A DNA stretch of 64,000 bases from Roseihalotalea indica (GCF_022458895.1 NZ_JAINFL010000001.1:124001-188000), one strand, 5' to 3'. Positions 42,746-52,100 are shown, counted from the stretch's first letter. The notes: generated by a model not told the origin, from the sequence alone. Translations and numbers: made by a program.

Positions 42746-42771
42746 CTTCGGACTTCGGACTTCGGACTTCG
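42746..42771 (+). repeat. 7-base tandem repeat (CTTCGGA)x3.7
   Basis: Three perfect copies of CTTCGGA and a partial fourth, 16 bases before the stop-side end of the large ThuA lipoprotein gene. CTTCGGA also occurs in the neighbouring hairpin arm, so the repeat may derive from it. Confidence 0.8.
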
Positions 42772-42786
42772 TTCTCCTGACTCCGC

Positions 42787-45700
42787 TTAAATCACTTCCG
42801 GTTTTACAACTTTCATGGTGCCTTGCATGATGCGCCAGTGGCCGGGGAAGGTGCAGACAAAGGGGTATTCATCCGGGTTTTCCGGGGCGGTGAAGGTAAG
42901 CTCTACGGTTGAGCCGGGATCTACCAGCGGGGTATTGTAGAGAACTTCTGCCATATCGGGCACGTACTGTTTTTCAGCACCTTGCGGATCTGAAGCCAGC
43001 TTGTCAGCGGCGGCCCCCACGGTTTCCAGTTTACCGGGTTGAATGATCAGCAGGTTGTGCTGCATAAAGTCCGGGTTTTCAAAAATGATTTTCACCGGTT
43101 TACCAGCTTCTACTACAAACTCACCAATATCGTACTTCATGGCGTTTTTCACGGTTTTGATCTGTACGATGATGGCCTCTTCGTCTTCGGTTTCAGTCGC
43201 GGCTTCGGCCACGGCGGTTGCTTCGGGCTTGTTCCAGTAGGTGTCCATGAGTAAAGAAGCGACAGTAACATCGCCTTCAAACATATTGGAGCCACCATCT
43301 TTAAATTCTTTTTCTACCTCGTAACGCCAGTCACCGGCTAAGGACATTTGATTGTTGCCCACTTGCACAAACATCTGTTCCGGTTCGCCAGAAAAGCCTC
43401 CCCATCCGCGATTATCTACCATTCGAACGGCTACAGTATTTTCACCGGCTTTCAACACATTGGCCGGAATCTGGTATTCGCGCTCCTTTGACCAGTCGTC
43501 TTTGGTGCTACCTACTTTCACTCCATTCACCCAGGTTTCATCCGACTCATCGATGCGGCCCAAAGAAAGCATGCCTTCTTTTCCTTCGTGCCGACGAGGA
43601 ATATTAATCGTTTTTCTAAACCAGATCACCCCATCGATATTCAGCCCACTTCTCTCCAAAAACTCAGGAAGTTGCATTGTCTTCCAATCGGTGTCTTCAA
43701 ATTCAACATCTTCTCGCGTAGCCATGCTGGCTTTCTTGGCCTGCAATTCTTCGTACTGAGGGTTTTCTTCAAGAAAGGTATTCATGAATCCTTCTCGGTG
43801 ACGGGTGGCCACGGCATAAGTAGCACGCGACAGCCAGCTATCCTGTTGAATGGTTTCTTCCTGACTTAGGGTATACAATTGTTTGCCAAGTCCATTGGAG
43901 TTTGGCATCTCCGAAAGAGCGAGAATTCCAGTCAGGCGCGTGTGCAGATCATCATCTTCGGTCAATTTAGAACGCAGAATAGCTTGATTCGCCCAGGGGG
44001 TGCGAGGCATTACCTTAGCGGCTGCCCGGCGCACTCCCGCTGCCGGGTGATTAAGGGCGCTCACCGCTATACGGTAGGCTTCGTCGTTGGAGCCGTCCAG
44101 CGCTCCTAAGCCGTGTAGCGTCCATAGAGCATGAATAGCACCGGGGGTCATTCCCATTTCATCCGTACCGGTTTTTTTCACCATCCGATACAGTTCGGGT
44201 AGCACATCATCTTCTCCCCGCTCTACCAGTAAGCGTTGAGCAGTGGTGCGCCAGAACATGTTTTCGTTGTCTAAGGCGGCCACCAGTCCTTCGGGATCAT
44301 CTTTGCTCAAAGTCATGGGCTCATACGGTTCGGCTTCTTTGTAGACTACCCGCCAGATGCGCCCGTGCTGACGGTCGCGTAATGGGTTGACATAGGCGTT
44401 ACCCTCGCCGGTTTCAGCCTCGTAGCCACCACGATCAGGAGTTGGAGTGGGGTTGTGTTGCACGATGAAGTTGTACCAGTCGGCTACCCATACGGCTCCG
44501 TCAGGCCCAACTTTGGCTTCTACCGGAGCGACCCACTCATCGGCACCGGCAAAGAGGTTGCCACCGTTCTTTTCAACAAAACCAGCACCTTCTTTCTCAA
44601 TGATTGCCTGATGTACCAGATGCCCCGTAGGCTCACACACGAACGCAATCTGACTCCAGTATTTCTGCGGATAATTGCGGGCGGTATAGAAACGGTGCCC
44701 GGCGGCAGCCGTAAATCCACCCCATACGTCTACCTGCCGAATGTTGGCTAGTGGCTGCATGGCATAGTGTCCGTCAATCTTGGCACTTCCCAAAGCGGGT
44801 AGCCCGTCTACGTTTTCCAGGTAATCATTATTAATTCCCAGGTAAACACTGTGGGTGTTATTGGCAGTCGAGGCAAACACATCAAAATCTTCAGTGAAGC
44901 CCAACCCCCAGGTGTTATTGCTGGTGCGCGTCAGGTATTCAAAATCTGAGGCATCCGGAGCAAAGCGGTATACTCCCTGACTGAAATCTCGGCTTTCTCC
45001 GGCAATTGTACCCTCAAAGCCGGAATAACCGACAACTCCCCAAATCCAGTTATCCAGACCATAGGTGAGGTTAGAAGGGCCAGCATGAGTATCGTATGTA
45101 CCCCAGCCGGTGATTAATTCTTTACGAACATCTGCTTTATCATCTCCGTCGGTATCCTGCAAAAAGAGAAAGTGGGGTGCCTGAGAGACAATGATCCCGC
45201 CATTGGCAAACACCAGGCTAGTCGGGATATTCAGGTTATCTGCAAACACCGTAAATTTATCAGCCTTTCCGTCGCCATCAGTATCTTCGCAAATCTTGAT
45301 ACGGTCATCGCCTATCCCATCTTCATTTCGCACGGTGTTCGGATAATCCACTGTTTCAATGACCCATAAACGACCGCGTTCGTCCCAATCCATAGAAATA
45401 GGATTGATGATATCCGGTTCGGAGGCGAATAGTTCTAAAGTAAAGTCTACCGGAACCTGAATAAGCTTCTTTGATTCTTCGGGAGAGAGAGGTAACTGAT
45501 ATTGTGGAGCAGGGTTACGTTTTTCGTAGTTCGGAATGTTGGCCCGGTCTTCATACTTCAGTTCGGGCATATCTTCCATATAGGCTTGCCACTGCTCTTT
45601 TACGTCATCGCCTACAGCCCAGAGAATACCGGCTTCCATCAGATCCTGAAATTCGGGTTGGCTCCAGGTGCGTTCATCGTGTCCGTAGGCGGTGTAAAAT

Positions 45701-46317
45701 ACTCGGCCATCACCGTAGGTTTTAGTCCAGGTCCAGGGTTCGTGATGATCGCCCTCTACGCGCTCCATCAGCACGTTGATGTCTTCAGCAATTTCGTGGT
45801 GCACGTAGGTTTCATCCCAGGTGCTGAACTCCTCCACACCTTCCAGGGCAGGGTGATCAGCCTGAAGAATATTCGCTACGAAAGTGGCAGTATCATGACT
45901 GATAAACTGCCCGCCGACCATATCCACGTATTCGGGAGAGTTGCGGAAGCAAAAGCTTGCGCAGTGAACCGGGATAAAGCCTTTTCCGCTTCGCACGTAA
46001 TCCAGTAGCGCCTCTTCCTGAGACGATGTGATTTCATCATGGTTGGCGTAAATGAGCAGCCCGTCGTACTTAGAAAGGGTTTCGGGATTCAGATCATTAG
46101 GGTCTTCGGTGTACGACAGGGCAATTCCCCGGGTATAAAGGGACGATGCCAGAATGGGCATGTAGGCTTCTGAATTATGGTGCTCCGAGTCATGCCCTAA
46201 AAACAGTATATTGATTGCATGAGGGCCCGATTCATGGGCAGTGTGAGTTTTCTGAGATTGGCACCCGAATATTAGAAGTGCCAACCCAGCAAGCAGGGTT
46301 TTGTAGGTGGTTGTCAT
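42787..46317 (-). CDS. multidomain lipoprotein: ThuA - propeller dehydrogenase - HEAT - carbohydrate-binding-like - cupredoxin
   Basis: 1176 residues. Lipobox LLIFGCQ, Cys19. Residues 34-240 are a ThuA (class I GATase-like) domain. Residues 290-660 are the six-bladed propeller of PVC-type 'membrane-bound dehydrogenases' (VDFTLELFASEPDIINPISM; calcium-type loops DTDGDGKAD at 345 and DTDGDDKAD at 388). HEAT-like helices follow (about 670-830), then a jelly-roll (870-1000, WVNGVKVGS). A blue-copper cupredoxin ends the protein, with ligands His1087, Cys1155, His1160 and Met1164 (CTFPGHWRIM). No CxxCH haem motif is present. It probably oxidises a carbohydrate at the cell surface, passing electrons to copper. 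Confidence 0.88.
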   Translation of the reverse strand: MTTTYKTLLAGLALLIFGCQSQKTHTAHESGPHAINILFLGHDSEHHNSEAYMPILASSLYTRGIALSYTEDPNDLNPETLSKYDGLLIYANHDEITSSQEEALLDYVRSGKGFIPVHCASFCFRNSPEYVDMVGGQFISHDTATFVANILQADHPALEGVEEFSTWDETYVHHEIAEDINVLMERVEGDHHEPWTWTKTYGDGRVFYTAYGHDERTWSQPEFQDLMEAGILWAVGDDVKEQWQAYMEDMPELKYEDRANIPNYEKRNPAPQYQLPLSPEESKKLIQVPVDFTLELFASEPDIINPISMDWDERGRLWVIETVDYPNTVRNEDGIGDDRIKICEDTDGDGKADKFTVFADNLNIPTSLVFANGGIIVSQAPHFLFLQDTDGDDKADVRKELITGWGTYDTHAGPSNLTYGLDNWIWGVVGYSGFEGTIAGESRDFSQGVYRFAPDASDFEYLTRTSNNTWGLGFTEDFDVFASTANNTHSVYLGINNDYLENVDGLPALGSAKIDGHYAMQPLANIRQVDVWGGFTAAAGHRFYTARNYPQKYWSQIAFVCEPTGHLVHQAIIEKEGAGFVEKNGGNLFAGADEWVAPVEAKVGPDGAVWVADWYNFIVQHNPTPTPDRGGYEAETGEGNAYVNPLRDRQHGRIWRVVYKEAEPYEPMTLSKDDPEGLVAALDNENMFWRTTAQRLLVERGEDDVLPELYRMVKKTGTDEMGMTPGAIHALWTLHGLGALDGSNDEAYRIAVSALNHPAAGVRRAAAKVMPRTPWANQAILRSKLTEDDDLHTRLTGILALSEMPNSNGLGKQLYTLSQEETIQQDSWLSRATYAVATRHREGFMNTFLEENPQYEELQAKKASMATREDVEFEDTDWKTMQLPEFLERSGLNIDGVIWFRKTINIPRRHEGKEGMLSLGRIDESDETWVNGVKVGSTKDDWSKEREYQIPANVLKAGENTVAVRMVDNRGWGGFSGEPEQMFVQVGNNQMSLAGDWRYEVEKEFKDGGSNMFEGDVTVASLLMDTYWNKPEATAVAEAATETEDEEAIIVQIKTVKNAMKYDIGEFVVEAGKPVKIIFENPDFMQHNLLIIQPGKLETVGAAADKLASDPQGAEKQYVPDMAEVLYNTPLVDPGSTVELTFTAPENPDEYPFVCTFPGHWRIMQGTMKVVKPEVI

Positions 46318-46472
46318 GTCCTTTTATATCAGTCTTGATGTATCTTCTGTAAAAAGAATGTCTAATCTCGTAAATAATTGTAAACAAAACTTTCTTTATT
46401 TTAACCAATATTGACTGTATTTTGCTATTTGCGGCAAAAAAATCCATATTATGAGGGTAAATAAAAGGTATT

Positions 46473-47351
46473 ATGCGTTCCACTGTTAAAAAGTTCTCTA
46501 TTCCCGACACCGACACCTTTGTGGTGCGCGATCTTCAGGAACCTTATTTTGACCCCAGTTGGCATGCTCACCCCGACTACCAACTATTTATCGTACTGGA
46601 AGGAACCGGTACCCGCTTTATTGGTGATCATGTAAAACCTTTTCAGCCGGGTGACATGGTGTTTACCGGACCAAACCTGCCCCACCTCTGGCGGAGTGAT
46701 GATGCGTATTTTAAAGAAGATAGTGGATTACGCACTCGGGGAGTGGTAGTTTACTTTCATCAGGATTTTCTGGGTGAGTTGTTATTGCAGAAGAAGGAAA
46801 TGGTGAAAGTGCGCCAGTTATTTGAAAATGCTCTTCGGGGGCTGGAGATTCTCGGCGATACGAATAAAAAGATTGCCCGACACATGCTTTCGCTGCTTAA
46901 TCTGGATGGATTCCCAAGCGTATTACAGCTACTGGAAATTATCAACCTTCTGGCCCATACTACTGACTACCGGATTATTTCCGGCACGGGTTATACCAAC
47001 CAGATAAATGAGGCCGATACGGAACGTATGAACCAGGTACACGACTACGTGATGCGTAACTTTAAACAGACCATTCGCTTGGAAGAAGCCGCCACCCTGG
47101 CCAGTATGACTCCCAGTTCTTTTAGTCGCTACTTTAAAACCCGGGCCAATAAAACCTTTTCGGCTTTCGTCAGCGATATTAGAATCGGGCACGCCCGTAA
47201 ATTGCTCCAGGATGACCGGCTGAGCATTGCTCAGATCAGCTACGAGTGTGGTTTTAAAACGCTCTCTAATTTTAATAAACAGTTTCGCGACATCACCCAC
47301 AAAACCCCATCCGAATACAAACGAGAATACGCCAAGACGATGTACCACTAA
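46473..47351 (+). CDS. AraC-family transcriptional regulator with cupin sensor
   Basis: 292 residues. An N-terminal cupin (PSWHAHPDYQLFIVLEGTGTRFIGDHVKPFQPGDMVFTGPNLPHLW) precedes two HTH units: RLEEAATLASMTPSSFSRYFKTRANKTFSAFVSDIRIGHARKLL and SIAQISYECGFKTLSNFNKQFRDITHKTPSEYK. Divergent from the large ThuA lipoprotein gene with a 155-base shared upstream region, so it probably controls that gene and maybe the isomerase/oxidoreductase beyond. The inducer is likely a sugar. Confidence 0.93.
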   Translation: MRSTVKKFSIPDTDTFVVRDLQEPYFDPSWHAHPDYQLFIVLEGTGTRFIGDHVKPFQPGDMVFTGPNLPHLWRSDDAYFKEDSGLRTRGVVVYFHQDFLGELLLQKKEMVKVRQLFENALRGLEILGDTNKKIARHMLSLLNLDGFPSVLQLLEIINLLAHTTDYRIISGTGYTNQINEADTERMNQVHDYVMRNFKQTIRLEEAATLASMTPSSFSRYFKTRANKTFSAFVSDIRIGHARKLLQDDRLSIAQISYECGFKTLSNFNKQFRDITHKTPSEYKREYAKTMYH

Positions 47352-47417
47352 AATAAAGGTTTGAATGGGCGGGGAGCTTGGGGCTTGGTGCCTGGAGTAA
47401 ATCAGAGGAGGAAGGTT

Positions 47418-47550
47418 GTCAGCCGTTAGACTTCATGGGAGACCTTCGTCGGAGACTTCGAAAGTTTTGGGCCTTGATACATCATGGTTACCTTAGTTTC
47501 TCAAACTTCCGAAGTCTAAGAAGCTGCTGAAAAGCCCAAACAATAAGCCA
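47418..47550 (+). repeat. palindromic dispersed repeat, right copy of an inverted pair
   Basis: 47418-47459 matches 42643-42684 exactly (42 bases) in inverse orientation. A stem follows: GGAGACTTCGAAAGTTTTGGG (about 47451-47470) with CTCAAACTTCCGAAGTCT (47500-47518). The loop (GCCTTGATACATCATGGTTACCTTAGTTTC) matches the left copy's loop in direct, not inverse, orientation. Beyond it, GAAAAGCCCAAACAAT again matches the left copy's far flank. The gap 47352-47658 holds this element and a CAAT tract and no gene. Confidence 0.85.
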
Positions 47551-47625
47551 TTTAACAATTTAGCCATTTAACCAATAAGCCATCTAACAATTGAGCCACT
47601 GAACCATCAACCCACCAACCTTACA
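47540..47625 (+). repeat. CAAT-rich low-complexity tract
   Basis: CAATAAGCCATTTAACAATTTAGCCATTTAACC and further variants, directly after the hairpin element and upstream of the sigma-factor gene. Mirrors the tract next to the left copy of the repeat. Confidence 0.7.
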
Positions 47626-47658
47626 ATTTTTTTATCGTTGATACGTCTACCAATCATC

Positions 47659-48249
47659 ATGGAAGCACTGAGTTTAACTGGCGGTAGTCTGATGCAGCAG
47701 CGCAAGGATGATGAGATCAGCCAGACGGTACGGCGAGAAAGTCCCCGTTTGCTGAGTTTCATTCAAAAGCGCATACCCGATGCCGACGAAGCCGAAGATA
47801 TATTACAAGACGTATTTTACCAGTTTACCGAAGCCTATCGGACGGTAAAATCTATTGACCGGGTTACCTCCTGGCTGTTTACGGTGGCGCGTAATAAAAT
47901 TACCGACCGCTACCGCAAAAAGAAGCCACGCACCTTTAGCGAGCAGGCGGTGCAGTCTGCCGATGGAGAAGAGCCCCTTCGTCTGGAAGATGTGTTGTCT
48001 GACCTGGGAAACCACCCAGAAAGTGAGTTAATGCGTTCAGTCATCTGGCATGCGGTTGAGGATGCGCTGGAAGAGATGCCACCTGAGCAGCGCGAAGTAT
48101 TTGTGATGCACGAGTTTGAAGATTTAAGCTTTAAAGAAATCAGCACGATTACGAATACAACCGTAAATACTTTGCTCTCTAGAAAGCGGTATGCTGTTTT
48201 GTTTTTACGTAAGCGGCTACAGCGTTTATACGATGACCTGAATGACTAA
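47659..48249 (+). CDS. ECF-type RNA polymerase sigma factor
   Basis: 196 residues from ATG 47659 (a TTG seven codons earlier is less likely; ATG 47692 is a further option). Region 2: RRESPRLLSFIQKRIPDADEAEDILQDVFYQFTEAYRTVKSIDRVTSWLFTVARNKITDRYRKKK. Region 4: ALEEMPPEQREVFVMHEFEDLSFKEISTITNTTVNTLLSRKRYAVLFLRKRL. The acidic linker between is standard. The gene just downstream encodes a small membrane protein that could be its anti-sigma or envelope partner. Confidence 0.93.
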   Translation: MEALSLTGGSLMQQRKDDEISQTVRRESPRLLSFIQKRIPDADEAEDILQDVFYQFTEAYRTVKSIDRVTSWLFTVARNKITDRYRKKKPRTFSEQAVQSADGEEPLRLEDVLSDLGNHPESELMRSVIWHAVEDALEEMPPEQREVFVMHEFEDLSFKEISTITNTTVNTLLSRKRYAVLFLRKRLQRLYDDLND

Positions 48250-48275
48250 TACAAACTACAAAACATCAAATTAGT

Positions 48276-48644
48276 ATGAAACGATATTGGATTTTTAAAG
48301 TCGTTGTGATGGCTACCTTAGCCATTTTGGCACTTAGCGCAGTGGTAATGCTGCTCTGGAACTGGCTAATTCCTCGTTTACTGAGCGGGCCTACCATATC
48401 GCTGTGGGAGGCTATGGGATTACTGATACTGTCTAGAATCTTGTTTGGTAATTTTGGTCGTGGCCAATGGGGAGGGGCTGCTATGGCCCGGAAACGAACC
48501 TGGGAGCGCAAGTTTAAAGAGAAGTGGGAGAAAATGACTCCGGAAGAGCGGGAGCAATTTAAAGCAACTATGAAAAACCGCTGTAGCAGCTGGGGCTGGA
48601 TGCCTCGCGAGTCCACTCGAGAATCTACTTTGGAAAAAGCCTAA
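48276..48644 (+). CDS. small membrane protein following the sigma factor
   Basis: 122 residues. One or two N-terminal TM helices (VVVMATLAILALSAVVMLLWNWLI and AMGLLILSRILFG) followed by a Lys/Glu-rich helix EKWEKMTPEEREQFKATMKNRC. That tail, with its 'MTPEEREQFK' phrase, is typical of small Bacteroidota proteins with a periplasmic heavy-metal-sensor-like (CpxP/Spy-type) helix. It starts 26 bases after the sigma gene and is probably co-transcribed. Role as anti-sigma or stress effector is inference. Confidence 0.75.
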   Translation: MKRYWIFKVVVMATLAILALSAVVMLLWNWLIPRLLSGPTISLWEAMGLLILSRILFGNFGRGQWGGAAMARKRTWERKFKEKWEKMTPEEREQFKATMKNRCSSWGWMPRESTRESTLEKA

Positions 48645-48703
48645 AACAACAATAATTTTTCCGGTATATTTCAAGTAATTTACTTAAAAATCATGCTCCT
48701 TCT

Positions 48704-48733
48704 AAGCAACCCACTCCGGTTGCTTTTTCTTTT
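48704..48733 (+). terminator. rho-independent terminator after the sigma-factor operon
   Basis: AAGCAACC (48704-48711) pairs with GGTTGCTT (48718-48725) around a six-base loop, followed by TTTTTCTTTT. Strong stem and T-rich tail, 60 bases past the small membrane protein stop. Confidence 0.9.
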
Positions 48734-48848
48734 AGATAAGAAATTTTGCGTTTTATAGTGATCTTATCCTGATTATTTTTTATTTGCAGATAGCAGTGAT
48801 ACGTATGAGCGAGGGGTTTCGTTTTTACGTGGTAAAACTGTATTTGGT

Positions 48849-50981
48849 ATGATCATTCTGTCTATCCTTTTTTTCTTATTACTACCTATGGTAAGCCTGT
48901 CGGCTCCCCCATCCTTAGACAGTCTAGTACAGATATACCCCCAGGCTGACAGTAGTATACGGGCAGAAATCTTTCAAACTCTTAGCCAGGCAGCCGCAGA
49001 AAGACCAGAGCAAACCCTGCTTGTTGGCCAACAAATCAAGGGACTGGCCGAACAGCACAACCATGTTGGTGCTCAAACGCTAATTTACCGGATACTGGGA
49101 GATGCCTATGAAGTTTTAGGAAATTACGATAGTGCCAAACTGTATGTGAAAAAGTCGATTGCCCTGGCCCGGGAAACGGATAACCCTAAACAGTTAGCAA
49201 AAGGCTATAACCTGTTAGGAATTATCCACGATGTGCAAGGTAGCTACGATCGGGCATTAAAAAGCTTTTTTCATGCATTAAGCATTTGGGAAGATGAGCA
49301 CGACCAGGAGGGAATTAATACGGCGTATATCAATATTGGAAATATTTACGCCTATCAGGAAGAAAATCAAAAAGCACTAACGTATTATCAAAAGTCCCTG
49401 GATATTGCCAATACTATTCAAGATACCTTAGGCATTATAATGGCTCTGAATAATATTGGCAGCTCCTGGCAAGAGCTTGACAGCCTTAATTTGGCCTTTG
49501 ATTACTACCAGCGGTCTATCACTATTGCCAGAGAGCAGGGTAACGAGCAGGACATTGCTCTTCCGCTAGATGGCATCAGCCATATCTTGATAAAAAGGGG
49601 AAAGTACGATGAAGCTCTCAATAACGCGACATACCTGCTTAACCTGGCCCAGAAGTACCAGAACATAAATGACAAAATTTATGCTTACCGACTGCTAGCC
49701 GATGTGCATAAAGCTAAAAAATCTTATCAAACAGCCATTGCGCGGGCTCGCCAAGGGTATAACCTGGCTCGGCAGTCCGGAGCCAAACTGGAAATAACGT
49801 ATCTAAGCGAGCTATTAGCAAGTTTGTACCGGGTGCAAGGCAACTTTAAAAAAGCACTTCAGTATCAGTCTATTTACATGGCTTACCAAGACACACTCTA
49901 TTCTCTGGAAAAGCGAAAGATCATTAATAACCTGGAGCTTACCCGAACTGAGAGTGAAAATGAGATGCTCAAAAAAGAAAATGAGCTGCGCCTGGCCCAG
50001 ATCGAGAAAAATGAGGCTATTATTGACCGCCAAACGGCTTACGCCATTGGTATTTCGCTTGTTTCCGCTTTGCTTCTGGGAATTATTATTATTCTTTACC
50101 GGCTAAACCTGCAACGCAAAAAGAGTAACTTTTTACTATCGCACCAGAAAGAAGAAATCGCCCTTAATAATGCTCAGCTTACCAAGTTGAACCAGACACT
50201 CAAGCAGCAGCAAGGCCAATTGCAGACACAAAATGAAGAGTTAGAGCGGCTGAATGATAGTAAGAATAAGCTTCTCTCAATTATTTCTCACGATTTTCGC
50301 AGCCCCCTTAGCTCATTGCAGGGGGTTATTAATATTCTGAATACTCAGACGATGTCGCCTGAGGAGATTAAGCAAATTTTTGATGCGCTTTCTACCAAAG
50401 TACAGAACACAACCAATATGCTGGACAACCTGCTGAAATGGACGCGAAGTCAGATGCAGGGCATCCGCATACAACCCGAGCAGTTTGCCGTATCAACGGT
50501 AGTAGAAGAAGTCATCAATTCACTCGCTATTCTGGCTGAAAAAAAAGGAGTACTTATTCATCAGAATATTTCCCAGTCATTGTTAGTCTATGCTGACCCC
50601 GAAATGGTTAGGATGGTTATTCGGAACCTGGTTTCTAATGCTATTAAGTTTACGGTTAAAGGAGATACCATCACGATAAAAGCTCAACTAGACAACGACA
50701 GCAAAGTAGTAATTTCAGTGATTGATACCGGGCTGGGGATTAGTGATGAGAATATGGCTATACTATTTCAGTTAAAAGATCATACCACCTATGGAACGGC
50801 CAATGAAAAGGGTACGGGGTTGGGGCTGATACTTTGCAAAGACTTTGTGGAGAAAAATGGTGGTGAGATTTGGGTAGAAAGCGAAGTGAAGAAGGGCAGT
50901 GTTTTCTTTTTTACTCTTTTAACAGAGCCAACTCATTTTCCAGCTACCACCTCGCAAAACATTCTGTCTGCCACTTCCTGA
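48849..50981 (+). CDS. TPR-containing sensor histidine kinase
   Basis: 710 residues. A short signal/anchor (ILSILFFLLLPMVSLSAPPS) is followed by about seven periplasmic TPR units (for example YDRALKSFFHALSIWEDEHDQEGINTAYINIGNIYAYQ), a TM helix near 400-420 (AIGISLVSALLLGIIIILYRL) and a cytoplasmic coiled coil. The HisKA motif is SIISHDFRSPLSSLQ with His481. HATPase_c follows: N box VIRNLVSNAIKFT, G1 VIDTGLGI, G2 GTGLGL. It has no receiver or HTH domain and no response regulator is adjacent, so its partner is elsewhere. Confidence 0.93.
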   Translation: MIILSILFFLLLPMVSLSAPPSLDSLVQIYPQADSSIRAEIFQTLSQAAAERPEQTLLVGQQIKGLAEQHNHVGAQTLIYRILGDAYEVLGNYDSAKLYVKKSIALARETDNPKQLAKGYNLLGIIHDVQGSYDRALKSFFHALSIWEDEHDQEGINTAYINIGNIYAYQEENQKALTYYQKSLDIANTIQDTLGIIMALNNIGSSWQELDSLNLAFDYYQRSITIAREQGNEQDIALPLDGISHILIKRGKYDEALNNATYLLNLAQKYQNINDKIYAYRLLADVHKAKKSYQTAIARARQGYNLARQSGAKLEITYLSELLASLYRVQGNFKKALQYQSIYMAYQDTLYSLEKRKIINNLELTRTESENEMLKKENELRLAQIEKNEAIIDRQTAYAIGISLVSALLLGIIIILYRLNLQRKKSNFLLSHQKEEIALNNAQLTKLNQTLKQQQGQLQTQNEELERLNDSKNKLLSIISHDFRSPLSSLQGVINILNTQTMSPEEIKQIFDALSTKVQNTTNMLDNLLKWTRSQMQGIRIQPEQFAVSTVVEEVINSLAILAEKKGVLIHQNISQSLLVYADPEMVRMVIRNLVSNAIKFTVKGDTITIKAQLDNDSKVVISVIDTGLGISDENMAILFQLKDHTTYGTANEKGTGLGLILCKDFVEKNGGEIWVESEVKKGSVFFFTLLTEPTHFPATTSQNILSATS

Positions 50982-51049
50982 ACTACCAGAGGTTATTACA
51001 ATCATCATGTAAGGAGGAATGTACTTGCGAAAGTCTTATAAGTGTTATC

Positions 51050-51089
51050 GGAGGCGGTCAGCAGGAGGCTGGTCCTTCTATACAGCCTC
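51050..51089 (+). repeat. second copy of the GGAGGCGGTC repeat, with small hairpin
   Basis: 51050-51069 matches 37825-37844 at 19 of 20 bases. GAGGCTG (51065-51071) and CAGCCTC (51083-51089) form a seven-base hairpin. It lies between the convergent kinase and nucleoside hydrolase genes, so it may double as a weak terminator. Confidence 0.7.
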
Positions 51090-51107
51090 TTGCTTCCTGA
51101 TACGTCT

Positions 51108-52049
51108 TTAAAAATCAAAATCACACTGGAATTGCTGCAGGAGATATTCGTAAAAATCATTTAACGCAACGTCGGTTACCATTGTGATTGGGTGGCCACC
51201 CGGGGTTGCAATGGTCTCTCCTTCATTGGGCGGGTGTATAGCCAAATCTATTGTTATCTGCTGGGTTCCGAACAAATTGCGTCTTCCTATCACGGTTGTA
51301 GCCAGCACATCCCACATATGGTACAGGTAATCATAACCCGGAATAGAGTTGATAGTGGTGGCCCAGCAAACCGATGCCAGTTGGGCTACTTCATAGTGTG
51401 CTTGTCGGGCAAGTTGCTTGAGAAACGGAATACCCACCGGCACGTGGTTGGTTACATCCAACGGAACTAAGGTCAGTGGTATATCTTGCTGTAGCAGCCA
51501 GTGAGAGGATGGCGCATCCCAGTAGATATTCCACTCGGCCGAGCCATTATGGGTATAGGTTCGCACATTTCCGGTGACATTTACCGCTCCGGCCATCCAG
51601 ACAATCTCCTTTATTTTTTTTGCCGCCTTCGGTTCTCTTCGCAAGGCTGCTACTAGGGTAGTGCAGGGGCCAGTCATCAGGTAAGTAACCGGTTCGGGGG
51701 TCTGCATTAGGGTATCAACAGTAAAGTCAACTCCTTCCTGACTGCTCAGTGGTGTTTGGGGTTCTTCGATCGTAAGCAATTGAGGAAGGGCGTTGATGAT
51801 ATACGGCTGGGCCCGCCATACCTCAGGGAAAGCATGCACACCGCGCACCGTACTAATAGCGACCGACACCTCAGGCTTTCCCATCAGATCTATGAATTTC
51901 CGGGAGGCTTCGGCGGCATAGTCGGGGTAACAGTCGGCAGGGGTTACAACTACTCCCGTCAGCGTTATATCGGGCATGGTCAATAACAAAAGAAGGGATA
52001 GCAGATCGTCTACCCCTCCGTCATGATCAAAGAAAACGGTTTGTATCAT
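51108..52049 (-). CDS. inosine-uridine-preferring-type nucleoside hydrolase
   Basis: 313 residues. The calcium-binding N-terminus is FFDHDGGVDDLLSLLLLL (DxDxxxDD, here with HDGG), followed by GVVVTPADCYPDYAA. MTGPCTTLVAALR and WMAGAVNVTGNVRTYTHNGSAEWNIYWD match the nucleoside hydrolase fold, with the Asn/Glu/Asp active-site residues. It hydrolyses ribonucleosides to base and ribose. No signal peptide, so cytoplasmic. Purine/pyrimidine preference cannot be read. Confidence 0.93.
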   Translation of the reverse strand: MIQTVFFDHDGGVDDLLSLLLLLTMPDITLTGVVVTPADCYPDYAAEASRKFIDLMGKPEVSVAISTVRGVHAFPEVWRAQPYIINALPQLLTIEEPQTPLSSQEGVDFTVDTLMQTPEPVTYLMTGPCTTLVAALRREPKAAKKIKEIVWMAGAVNVTGNVRTYTHNGSAEWNIYWDAPSSHWLLQQDIPLTLVPLDVTNHVPVGIPFLKQLARQAHYEVAQLASVCWATTINSIPGYDYLYHMWDVLATTVIGRRNLFGTQQITIDLAIHPPNEGETIATPGGHPITMVTDVALNDFYEYLLQQFQCDFDF

Positions 52050-52100
52050 TTATAAATTTCCATTGTGAAGGGGTGGCATAGCGAAGGTCACTATCCTTCC

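Noticed and set aside
45502..46008. 168-codon plus-strand frame opposite the ThuA domain of the large lipoprotein
   Set aside because: Antisense shadow of a strongly supported gene.
27014..47625. CRISPR arrays in the CAAT-rich and hairpin repeat regions
   Set aside because: The repeat units are irregular, have no equal-length spacers, and no cas genes are present.
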